Below, in pieces: positions 8,370-16,155 of a stretch of 64,000 nucleotides of DNA; position 1 is the first letter of the stretch, and each line of letters starts with the position of its first letter. The DNA comes from Actinokineospora sp. NBRC 105648. Its GTDB lineage: Bacteria; Actinomycetota; Actinomycetes; Mycobacteriales; Pseudonocardiaceae. Below the pieces are notes generated by a model. It was not told the DNA's origin. It was given only the letters and a program-made list of their open reading frames with translations, and did no database searches. A program made the position numbers and the translations under genes. The stretch covers positions 26,366 to 90,365 of the forward strand of contig NZ_BSTR01000032.1 in the NCBI RefSeq assembly GCF_030269645.1, in the 5' to 3' direction.

Positions 8370-9125
8370 TCATCCCTTCAGGAGTTGGCCGCCGTCGACC
8401 GGGAGGATGGTGCCGGTGATGTGCCGGGCATCCGCCGAGGCGAGCAGCAGGATCTGCGGGACCAGGTCGGCCGGGGTGGCGATCCGGCCGAGCGGGATCC
8501 GCTCGGTCCAGAACGCCAGCGCCTCGGGCGGCGCGGCCGAGAAGTTGGTCATCGGGGTGTCGACCGGGCCGGGGGCCACCGCGTTGACCCGGATGCCGTG
8601 CTCGGCCAGCTCCAGCGCCGCGGAGCGGATGAGCGCGTTCATGCCCGCCTTGGTGGCCTCGTAGTGCCCGAGGCCGGGGGTGGGCGAGAACGCGCCCGCG
8701 GAGCTGATGTGCACCATCGCGCCCTTGGTGCCCGCGGCGATCATCGCGTTCGCGACGGCCTGGGTGATCAGGAACGTGCCGCGGAAGTTGACCCGGCTGA
8801 CCGTGTCGAACACCTCCACCGGCAGCCCGTTGAGCGGGCCGCCGCCACCGACGATCCCGGCGGTGTGCACCAGGACCCCGATGGGGCCCAAGGCGTCCGT
8901 GGCGGTCTTGACCGCGGCCGCCACGCTGTCGGCGTCGCCGACGTCGAGGCCGACCGCCAGCCCGCCGATCTTGTCCGCGTGCGCCTTGGCCGCCTCCTCG
9001 TTGAGGTCGGCGACCGCGACCTTGGCGCCCCGCTCGGCCAGGGCGGTGGCCACGGCGCCGCCGATGCCACCCGCCCCGCCGGTCACGAAGGCGACGACGC
9101 CGTCGAAGGAGCCCACCGCGGTCAC
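8370..9125 (-). CDS. Short-chain dehydrogenase/reductase (SDR)
   Basis: 251 residues of a classical SDR: cofactor motif TGGAGGIG, the HTAG variant of NNAG, catalytic Ser in ISSAG and the YxxxK pair in HYEATKAG, then PGPVDTPM and a C-terminal GTILPVDGGQ. The ADLN motif after beta-2 suggests NAD(H) preference. It starts with GTG, overlapping the upstream methyltransferase stop (GTGA). It is probably an alcohol or hydroxy-acid dehydrogenase step within the operon. Confidence 0.9.
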   Translation of the reverse strand: MTAVGSFDGVVAFVTGGAGGIGGAVATALAERGAKVAVADLNEEAAKAHADKIGGLAVGLDVGDADSVAAAVKTATDALGPIGVLVHTAGIVGGGGPLNGLPVEVFDTVSRVNFRGTFLITQAVANAMIAAGTKGAMVHISSAGAFSPTPGLGHYEATKAGMNALIRSAALELAEHGIRVNAVAPGPVDTPMTNFSAAPPEALAFWTERIPLGRIATPADLVPQILLLASADARHITGTILPVDGGQLLKG

Positions 9126-10102
9126 ACCGCTTCCGCGATGATCACGCGCGGCGAACCGGGCAGCGGACGGGTCTCGACCCAGCGCCAGCCGGTGGCCTCG
9201 AGCCAGCCCTTGACCTCGTCCTCGGGGTAGACCACGGTGCCGTCGATGACCAGGTACTCGCCGGCGAGCACCGCGTCGAGGCGGCGGCCGTCGGAGGCGT
9301 CGAGCAGGAAGTCGAGCACCAGCAGCGCGGCGCCGACGTCGACGGCCTCGCGCGCCCGGGTCAAGATGGTCTTGTTCTCCTCCGGGGTGAAGCGGTGCAG
9401 CACGTGCTCGAGCAGCACCGAGTCGTAGTGCCCGGGGACCGCGGTGGTCAGCGGGTCGGCCTCGTGGAACTCGACGAAGTCGCCGAAGCCCGCGGGGGCG
9501 CCGCCCTTGGCCATCTGCAGCATCATGTCGGTGCTGACGAACGCGCCGCGCAGCTTGGGGTTGCGCTTGTGCGCCTCGTCCAGGAACGCCGTCGACAGGC
9601 CCGCGAGGTCGAGCAGGTTCTCGTGCTGGGTGAAGTCGTAGTTCTCGGCCAGCATCAGCGCGTGCAGCGAGTTGTAGGTCTGCACACCGCCCATGAAGAC
9701 CTCCATCCGCTCGCCGCCCATGTCGAACGGCGCGGGCTCGGCGGTGCGCATGGACTCGGTGTAGGAGAGCCAGTGCGGGTAGCTCAGGCCGTCCCAGAAG
9801 CCCAGCCACGGGCGCAGGTCCAGGCCCTCGCCACCGGCGAGGTAGGCCGCGGTGGCCTCGGTGTTGGTGTACTGGCCCTCGGCGTAGGACAGCAGCTCCA
9901 GGCCGACCATGGCGTCGGCCAGGATGCGCACCGAGCGCTCGGGCGCGCCCGTGGTGGCGGCGATCTGCGCCGTGGTGGCCGAGCCGGTGCCGATGGCGGC
10001 GAACAGACCCAGCTCGCTCGCGGCGAACAGCTGCTTGGCCGCCATGAAGCCGCTCGCGACAGCCGCGAGTCGGCTCGGGTCGGCGGCGGGGGTGGTGGTC
10101 AT
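9122..10102 (-). CDS. O-methyltransferase-family protein with degenerate SAM motif
   Basis: 326 residues of the plant-type O-methyltransferase (PF00891-like) family: an N-terminal dimerisation/winged-helix region (FAASELGLFAAI ... ATTAQIAATTG) and a Rossmann-like C-terminal part (YDSVLLEHVLHRFTPEENKT). The usual AdoMet loop DxGGGxG is replaced by LLDLAGLST, so AdoMet binding may be weak or lost. The rest of the family pattern is preserved. It overlaps the dehydrogenase stop upstream (ATGA) and the SDR start downstream (GTGA). Either an atypical methyltransferase or a repurposed, non-methylating relative. Confidence 0.8.
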   Translation of the reverse strand: MTTTPAADPSRLAAVASGFMAAKQLFAASELGLFAAIGTGSATTAQIAATTGAPERSVRILADAMVGLELLSYAEGQYTNTEATAAYLAGGEGLDLRPWLGFWDGLSYPHWLSYTESMRTAEPAPFDMGGERMEVFMGGVQTYNSLHALMLAENYDFTQHENLLDLAGLSTAFLDEAHKRNPKLRGAFVSTDMMLQMAKGGAPAGFGDFVEFHEADPLTTAVPGHYDSVLLEHVLHRFTPEENKTILTRAREAVDVGAALLVLDFLLDASDGRRLDAVLAGEYLVIDGTVVYPEDEVKGWLEATGWRWVETRPLPGSPRVIIAEAV

Positions 10103-11229
10103 GCGGATATCTCCTCAAGATCGAGTGCTGGGTTGACGACGGCCTTGACGGCCGCCATGGAGGCCATGTCCTTGATGGCCTGGTCCGCGCCCGCCAGGCC
10201 GACCGGTTCGCCGAACATGGCGTCCCAGTCGAAGCGGTGGGCGAAGGAGTTCAGGAAGCGCAGCGAGCGGTCCAGGTCGGACACGTCGCCGTTGAGCGAG
10301 CCGATGACCTGGATCTCGCGCATCATCACCACGTCCATCGGCACCGGCAGCGCCCGCGGGCCCGCCAGTCCGACCACGACGTGCTTGCCGCGGTGCCCGC
10401 ACATCAGCACGCCCTCGCGGTTGGCCGAGGGCGAGCCCGCGAAGTCGAACACCAGGTCGGCGCCGCGGGCCTCAGTCAGCTCCTCGACCCGGGCCACCCG
10501 CTCGTCCGGGTCGGGGACCTCCTCGACCGCGATGGTGACGTCCGCGCCGAACTTGGCGGCCACGGCGAGCCGGTTGTCCGGCCCGCCGATGGTGATCACC
10601 TGGCCCGCGCCGGAGGCCCGGGCGAACGCGGTGCCCACCAGGCCGAGCGGGCCCGCGCCCTGGATGACCACAGTGGACTCCGGGCGCACGCCGCCCGCGT
10701 TGGCGAACGCGCGCAGCACGGTCTTGACCGCGCAGCCCGCCGAGGCGGCCCAGGTGTCGGGCATCTCCTCGGGCACCACCAGCCGGTGCGCGCCCGGGGG
10801 CAGGTAGGTGTACTGCGAGAGGCCGCCGATGACGAACGGCCACTTGTCCGCGCGCTGGCGGAACCCGTAGCCGCGGTTGACGCAGAGCACCGGCACGCGC
10901 AGCACCGTGCAGGGGTGGCAGCGCCCGCAGACCGACTCCGACCACACCAGCTTGGTCCCGACCACCACCGGCCGCCCCAGCGCGTCCTGCTCGGCGTACG
11001 GGCCGAGCGCGACGACCTCGCCGACCATCTCGTGGCCCAGCACCATCGGCAGCCCGACGAAGGGCATGACGCCCTGCCACAGGTGCGCGTCGGTGCCGCA
11101 CAGGGTCGTGCGGGTCACCCGGACCAGCGCCGAACCCGGCGGCAGGTCCGCGGGCAGCGGCAGCTCCTCGATCTCCAGCGGTGCGCCGAACTCGCGCAGC
11201 ACCGCGGCCATCGTCGTCTTGGGGCGCAT
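10099..11229 (-). CDS. Zinc-dependent medium-chain alcohol dehydrogenase
   Basis: 376 residues from the ATG at 11229, which has AGAGGAG eight bases upstream; an in-frame start 36 nt earlier is less likely. Catalytic-zinc ligands are in TLCGTDAH and LGHEMVGEV. The structural-zinc cysteines are in SVCGRCHPC and VPVLCVN. The Rossmann motif is GAGPLGLVG. It should oxidise an alcohol or reduce an aldehyde with NAD(P). First enzyme gene after the transporter genes, 71 bp from the permease, and overlapping the next gene by 4 nt. Confidence 0.9.
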   Translation of the reverse strand: MRPKTTMAAVLREFGAPLEIEELPLPADLPPGSALVRVTRTTLCGTDAHLWQGVMPFVGLPMVLGHEMVGEVVALGPYAEQDALGRPVVVGTKLVWSESVCGRCHPCTVLRVPVLCVNRGYGFRQRADKWPFVIGGLSQYTYLPPGAHRLVVPEEMPDTWAASAGCAVKTVLRAFANAGGVRPESTVVIQGAGPLGLVGTAFARASGAGQVITIGGPDNRLAVAAKFGADVTIAVEEVPDPDERVARVEELTEARGADLVFDFAGSPSANREGVLMCGHRGKHVVVGLAGPRALPVPMDVVMMREIQVIGSLNGDVSDLDRSLRFLNSFAHRFDWDAMFGEPVGLAGADQAIKDMASMAAVKAVVNPALDLEEISA

Positions 11230-11300
11230 GCGGACTCCTCTCGAGCGTGTTGGCCGGTGCCTCATCAGTCCACAGTGGACGGTGTGGTCCGGCGGCGGAC

Positions 11301-12167
11301 CTAGGAGGGCTCGTCCCAGCGGTCCCCGCGCCGGGTCCAGACCAGCACGACCAGGATCACCACGAACGGCAGCACACCGCGGTACTGCTGGAAGGACTGC
11401 CAGGTGCTGGCCAGGCCCTGCAGCACGCCGAGGGCGAGGCCGCCGACCAGGGTGACCGGGAAGCTGCGGAACCCGCCGATGAGCACCGCGGCCAGCGCCG
11501 GGGTGATCAGCGCGGCCTGCGAGCCGAAGTCGCTGGCCAGCTGCGGGGCGATGATCATGATGGCCAGCGCGCTGGCCGCGCCCGCGATCGCCCAGACCAC
11601 CATGGACAGCCGCGGCACCCGGATGCCGATCAGCTCGGCGGTGGTCGGCCGCTCGGCCTGGGCGCGCAGCAGCAGGCCGATCCTGGTGCGGCGCAGCAGG
11701 ACCGCCGGGGCGATGGCGAACAGCACGGCCAGCACCATGGTGACGATGGCGGTCCAGGTGACCACCACGCCGCCCGCGGTGAACGCGGGCGAGTCGAACG
11801 GGCTGGGGAAGCGGTGCGGGTGCTGCGCCCCGAACAGGCGCAGCCCCACCGCGGCCAGGCCGGTGTAGATCGCGATGGTGACCGCGGCCTTCACGCCCTC
11901 GCCGGACTCCGAGAACCAGCGGACCATGATCGCGCCGAGACCGCAGTGCAGCAGCGCGCCGACGGCCATGCCCGCGGGCACCGCGAGGATCAGCGGCAGG
12001 CCCTCCTCGTAGAGGACGACCATGGAGAACGCGCCGAACGCGCCGACGGCGGCCTGGGCGAAGTTCACCACCGACACCAGGCGGTAGGTCAGCAGCGTGG
12101 ACAGCCCCATCAGGGCGTAGGCCCCGCCGGTGACCAGTCCCGCGATGGCCGCGGACAGTTGGAGCAC
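11301..12167 (-). CDS. Branched-chain amino acid-type ABC transporter permease (LivH-like)
   Basis: 288 residues with about eight hydrophobic segments and the LivH hallmarks: an N-terminal GLVTGGAYALMGLS and a mid-protein ALLRRTRIGLLLRA loop that contacts the ATPase. One of the two membrane channels of a HAAT-family importer; the other is fused to an ATPase in the gene encoded upstream. It lies 42 bp after the substrate-binding gene on the same strand. The family imports branched-chain amino acids, urea, short amides and aromatic acids. Confidence 0.9.
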   Translation of the reverse strand: MLQLSAAIAGLVTGGAYALMGLSTLLTYRLVSVVNFAQAAVGAFGAFSMVVLYEEGLPLILAVPAGMAVGALLHCGLGAIMVRWFSESGEGVKAAVTIAIYTGLAAVGLRLFGAQHPHRFPSPFDSPAFTAGGVVVTWTAIVTMVLAVLFAIAPAVLLRRTRIGLLLRAQAERPTTAELIGIRVPRLSMVVWAIAGAASALAIMIIAPQLASDFGSQAALITPALAAVLIGGFRSFPVTLVGGLALGVLQGLASTWQSFQQYRGVLPFVVILVVLVWTRRGDRWDEPS

Positions 12168-12209
12168 GACAGCCTCCGGATCAGGAGTTTCTCAGCTCTG
12201 GCGGGGGAA

Positions 12210-13370
12210 TCAGGAGGACGGGACGGTGATGAAGTCGCCGATCGGGTTCCACTTGGAGTCCTTGAGCTCCACGATCTTGGAAGCCTGGTTCGGCGCGTGC
12301 CGGTCGCCGGGGCCGAAGAGGAACGGGCTGCCCACCATCGGGTTGCTGATCGGCTGCATGGTCTTGAGCGCCTGGTTCACCGAGTCCCGGGTGATGTCGC
12401 CCTTGATGCCCTTGAGCACCTGCACCATGAACGTCGCGGCCAGGAAGCCGCCCTGGGAGAACGCGCTGGCCGGGGCGCCCGCGCGGGTGACCGCGTCCTT
12501 CCACGGCGCGTTGGCCGGGCTGTCGGCGGTGAACGGCTCGAACTCGCTGCCCGCGTAGATCTTCAGCCCGAGGCCGCCGACGGCCTTGGCGACGCTGTCG
12601 GTGTAGGCCGGGGCCAGCAGCAGGAAGTCCACATCGGACATGCCCTGGGTCTGGGCCGCCTTGAGGAAGGGCACCACGAGCTGCTCGCTCGGGTTGAACA
12701 TGATCGCGTCGCAGCCCGCCTGCTTGGCCTTGAGCAGGTACGGGGTCAGGTCACCGCTCTGCTGGACGGTCATGTCGTTGACCGCGAGCTGCTTGCCGGT
12801 GATCTTCGTCCACTGCTCGAGGGCGTTCTTGACCGCGTCCTCGGAGCCGGGCAGCACGACGGTGAAGTTGCAGAGCTTGTCGTCCTTGAGCGTCTGCGAG
12901 GCGTAGAGCAGCTCGGCGGTCATCAGGGTGAACGGGCCGACGTTGACCGGCGCGATGTTCGGGCTCTGGAAGCACTTGGGGGTGGCCGCGACGGCCATGA
13001 TCGAGCTGATCTTCTGCTGCCGGTAGAAGGCGTCGTTGACGTCGCAGTCGGTGAAGCTGGCCGAGCCGGTCATCGCCACCACGTCGGCGTCGGCGAGCTC
13101 GCGCGCCACCTGGGCGGTGCGCTGCGGGTTGCCCGCGTCGTCCTTGACGATGTAGTCGATCTTCTTGCCGTTGATCCCGCCCTGGTCGTTGACGTCGTCG
13201 AAGACGCGCTTGGCGGTCTTGATGACGTCATCGGTGATAAAGGCGCCGGTGAGGCCCGCGATGGCCCCGATCTTGATCTCGCCGCTGTCCGAGCTGCCGC
13301 AGCCCGCGAGGACGGTGGTGGCCAACAGGGCGGCTGTGGCCACCCCGCCTATCTTGGTGATCGCTCGCAT
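12210..13370 (-). CDS. ABC transporter substrate-binding lipoprotein (HAAT family)
   Basis: 386 residues. The signal peptide ends in the lipobox LAGC, with Cys24 predicted to be lipidated and anchor it outside the membrane. The mature part is a periplasmic-binding-protein type 1 fold typical of LivJ/AmiC relatives (IKIGAIAGLTGAF at the start, AVAATPKCF and NVGPFTLM later). The ligand cannot be read from sequence. It sits between the permease-ATPase fusion and LivH, completing the importer. Confidence 0.9.
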   Translation of the reverse strand: MRAITKIGGVATAALLATTVLAGCGSSDSGEIKIGAIAGLTGAFITDDVIKTAKRVFDDVNDQGGINGKKIDYIVKDDAGNPQRTAQVARELADADVVAMTGSASFTDCDVNDAFYRQQKISSIMAVAATPKCFQSPNIAPVNVGPFTLMTAELLYASQTLKDDKLCNFTVVLPGSEDAVKNALEQWTKITGKQLAVNDMTVQQSGDLTPYLLKAKQAGCDAIMFNPSEQLVVPFLKAAQTQGMSDVDFLLLAPAYTDSVAKAVGGLGLKIYAGSEFEPFTADSPANAPWKDAVTRAGAPASAFSQGGFLAATFMVQVLKGIKGDITRDSVNQALKTMQPISNPMVGSPFLFGPGDRHAPNQASKIVELKDSKWNPIGDFITVPSS

Positions 13371-13441
13371 GTGTCTCTCCTGGGACGGGAAGTGGCTCGG
13401 AAGGCGTCGGTGGGGCGGGCGGACGTGGGCGGCCAGCGGGC

Positions 13442-15211
13442 TCAGCGCGTGCTGTCGCCGAGGTAGGCGGCGATGACGGCGGGGTCGGAGAGCACCTGCT
13501 CCGGCGGCCCGGAGGCGATCACGCTGCCGAAGTCGAGCACCACGATCTGGTCGCAGACGGCCCTGACCAGCTCGATGTCGTGCTCCACCAGCAGCAGCGA
13601 GGTGTCGAACCGCTCCGGGATCTCGGCGAGCCGGTCGACCAGCAGCCGGGTCTCGTCACTGGAGTGGCCCGCGGCGGGCTCGTCGAGCAGCAGGACCCGC
13701 GGCCGCCCGACGGCCAGGCCCGCGACCTCGAGCAGGCGCCGGGTGGCCACGTCCACGACCTCAACCGGGGTGTCCGCGGGCGGGCAGCCGAACAGCGCGA
13801 GCTGCTCGTCGATCGCCTGCCTCGTCAGCGTCGCACCCGCGGCGACCTGCAGGAACATCCCGACCGAGATCGAGGTGGGCACGCGCAGCTGCTGGAAGCT
13901 GCGGCGCACGCCCGCCCGGGCCCGGCGGTGCGCGGAGAGGTCGTCGACCGGCTTGCCGTCGAGCAGCACCTGGCCGGTGTAGCGGCCGGTGAACCCGGTG
14001 ACGGTGTTGATCAGCGTCGACTTGCCCGCGCCGTTGGGGCCGACCAGGCCGACGACCTGCCCGCGCGGGAGCACCAGGTTGACGTCGTTGACCGCGACCA
14101 GGTTGCCGAAGGTGACCCGCAGGTCGCGCACCTCCAGCGCGGGGGCGCCCCGGCGGACGATCCGGGCGGGGCGCTGCCGGGGGAAGACCTGGACCGGGGG
14201 CGCCTGGATCGGCGGCAGCGGGTTGCGCTCGGCCCGCTTGCGGCGGCGCTGGGTGCGCAGCAGGTCGGTCTGGCTCATGCCCAGCCGCAGCACCTGGATC
14301 GCGCCGACGCCGAAGAGCAGCGAGGCGAGGTCCTGCGGGATGCCGATCGCGTCCATCAGCACCGGGACGAAGGCGCCCATCACCCCGCCCGCGATCGCGC
14401 CCTCGATGTTGTTGGTGCCCACGAACAGCGCGATGGCGAACATCGCGACCGAGGCGAAGGAGGAGAAGTTGCCCGCGGTGACGATGCCCAGCTGGCCCGC
14501 CATCAGACCGCCGCCGACGCCCGCGACGAACGCGCTGAGCGCGAACGCGGCCAGCTTGCCCTTGGTCACGCTGATGCCGTGCGCGGCCGCGGCCCGCTCG
14601 GAGTGCCGGATCTCCACCAGCGCGCCGCCCAGCCTGCTGCGGTCGAGGAAGTAGAGGCCGACGAAGATCACCGCGACGACGATGGCGGTGAAGACGAAGT
14701 AGGCGGCGTCGGTGTCGAACAGCTCCGGCCTGCGGACGAAGTTGTAGTCGTTCTGGCCGGGGAAGCTCAGCCCGCCGAAGACGACGTCGAGCGCGATGGC
14801 GAAGGCGAAGGTGGCCACCGCCAGGTTCACCCCGCGCAGGCGCAGCGCGGGCAGGCCGATGAGCAGACCGGCCAGCACCGCGACCAGCCCGCCGAGCAGC
14901 AGCCACACGTACAGGCCGCCGGGCACCTCGTGCACGTTGGCCCAGCCGACCGTCCACGCGCCGATGGCGGCGAAGGAGAGCTGGCACAGCGAGATGACCC
15001 CGGCCCGACCGGTGATCAGGCCGTAGCTCTGCATGAACACGACCGCCACGGCCGCGGCGGTGAGGTTGAACAGCATCGAGCTGCTCGACACCGACGAGAG
15101 CACGATGACCACCACCGCGGCGGCGATCAGGGTCAGCGGCAGCGGCTTGCCCAGCGGGCCCGCGGCGGCCAGGAGCCCACCGCGCTGTCCGGGCTTGCGC
15201 AAAGTCTCCAC
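13442..15211 (-). CDS. Fused ABC permease-ATPase (LivM-LivG type)
   Basis: 589 residues. Residues 1 to ~330 are a LivM-like permease with multiple membrane spans (GLITGRAGVISLCQLSFAAI). Residues ~355-589 are a LivG-like ATPase with Walker A GPNGAGKST (about 388-396), a Q-loop (RRSFQQL), Walker B LLLDEPAAG and a switch His (LLVEHD). The ABC signature LSxGQ is not visible: the expected spot reads VVDVATRRLLEV (about 481-492). The partner ATPase downstream has a canonical signature, so one of the two composite ATP sites may be degenerate. Gap to the LivF-like gene is 21 bp. Confidence 0.9.
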   Translation of the reverse strand: METLRKPGQRGGLLAAAGPLGKPLPLTLIAAAVVVIVLSSVSSSSMLFNLTAAAVAVVFMQSYGLITGRAGVISLCQLSFAAIGAWTVGWANVHEVPGGLYVWLLLGGLVAVLAGLLIGLPALRLRGVNLAVATFAFAIALDVVFGGLSFPGQNDYNFVRRPELFDTDAAYFVFTAIVVAVIFVGLYFLDRSRLGGALVEIRHSERAAAAHGISVTKGKLAAFALSAFVAGVGGGLMAGQLGIVTAGNFSSFASVAMFAIALFVGTNNIEGAIAGGVMGAFVPVLMDAIGIPQDLASLLFGVGAIQVLRLGMSQTDLLRTQRRRKRAERNPLPPIQAPPVQVFPRQRPARIVRRGAPALEVRDLRVTFGNLVAVNDVNLVLPRGQVVGLVGPNGAGKSTLINTVTGFTGRYTGQVLLDGKPVDDLSAHRRARAGVRRSFQQLRVPTSISVGMFLQVAAGATLTRQAIDEQLALFGCPPADTPVEVVDVATRRLLEVAGLAVGRPRVLLLDEPAAGHSSDETRLLVDRLAEIPERFDTSLLLVEHDIELVRAVCDQIVVLDFGSVIASGPPEQVLSDPAVIAAYLGDSTR

Positions 15212-15232
15212 TTTCTTCGACTCCAGTCGCCG

Positions 15233-15934
15233 TCAGTTGTGGGTGTCGCCGAGGTAGAGCGCCCGCAGCAGCGACTCGTCGGCCAGCAGGGCTGCCCCGT
15301 CGCCCGCGAAGACCATCTCGCCCTTGGCCATGACGTAGGCGCGGTCGGAGATCCCGAGCGCGAGGGTGGCGAACTGCTCGACCAGCAGCACGCCGACGCC
15401 GGTGTCGGCGAGCCTGCGCACCGCGCGCGCCAGCCGCTCCACCACGATCGGGGCCAGGCCCAGCGACATCTCGTCGATGAGCAGCACCCGGGGCTCGCCC
15501 AGCAGCGCCCGGCCGACCACGAGCATCTGCTGCTCACCGCCGGAGAGCAGGCCCGCGGGCGCGGCGATCTGCTTGCGCAGCTCGGGGAACAGGTCCAGCA
15601 CCGCGTCGATGGAGCCACCGGGGCGGCAGGCCGCGCGCAGGTTGTCCTCAGTGGACATGTCGCGGAACACGGTGCGGTTCTGCTCGACGTGAGCGAGCCC
15701 GGCGCGCGCCCGGCGCCAGGCCCGCAGCCTCTCGATCCGCGCACCCCCGAGGGTGATGGACCCGCCCGAGACCGGGATGGCGCCGGAGACGCCCTCCAGC
15801 AGGGTGGTCTTGCCCGCGCCGTTGGCGCCGAGCAGGACGGTCACCTCGCCCTCGGCGACCGAGACCGTAGCGCCGCGCACGATCGGGAGACCGGATCGCT
15901 CGACGCTGACGTCCTCAATGGACAGAACACTCAC
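15233..15934 (-). CDS. ABC transporter ATP-binding protein (LivF-like)
   Basis: 233 residues from the GTG at 15934, giving the normal LivF start VSVLSIEDVSV; the open frame continues upstream to 16006 but without family similarity. Walker A is GANGAGKTT, the signature LLSGGEQQM, Walker B VLLIDEMSLGLAP. It is the first gene of the operon. The amine oxidase lies 220 bp upstream behind a hairpin, so a promoter for the operon is expected between about 15935 and 16078. Confidence 0.93.
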   Translation of the reverse strand: MSVLSIEDVSVERSGLPIVRGATVSVAEGEVTVLLGANGAGKTTLLEGVSGAIPVSGGSITLGGARIERLRAWRRARAGLAHVEQNRTVFRDMSTEDNLRAACRPGGSIDAVLDLFPELRKQIAAPAGLLSGGEQQMLVVGRALLGEPRVLLIDEMSLGLAPIVVERLARAVRRLADTGVGVLLVEQFATLALGISDRAYVMAKGEMVFAGDGAALLADESLLRALYLGDTHN

Positions 15935-16078
15935 GGGTGAACACCATCCTTGGGATAACGGGGGGTGGCGGTGTGTCGAACAGCGTGCGCCTGTGCTCTG
16001 GGCCACGGTGTCCGTAGAAATACCGAAATACGGTGGGACGGCTGGACAAGATCCGCACGGCCGTACCCGGACACACGA

Positions 16079-16111
16079 GATACCCGCCCTGAAATGTCCA
16101 GGGCGGGTATC
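16079..16111 (-). terminator. Hairpin terminator after the amine oxidase gene
   Basis: A perfect 13-bp inverted repeat (GATACCCGCCCTG ... CAGGGCGGGTATC) with a 7-nt loop, 45 bp past the amine oxidase stop. It should separate the amine oxidase transcript from the transporter operon. There is no strong T-run on the minus strand. Confidence 0.7.
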
Positions 16112-16155
16112 ATTCTCGTCGCTATTTCGCTAGCTCGGCAACTTATACCCGGTTG

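Noticed and set aside
11268..11280. Palindrome GTCCACAGTGGAC between the permease and dehydrogenase genes
   Set aside because: The word or its half-sites also appear inside unrelated genes (for example near 53655), so it is probably chance or a common genomic word.
11181..15940. Long plus-strand open frames across the ABC transporter genes
   Set aside because: Shadow frames rich in Arg, Gly, Asp and His, caused by high third-position GC of the minus-strand genes.
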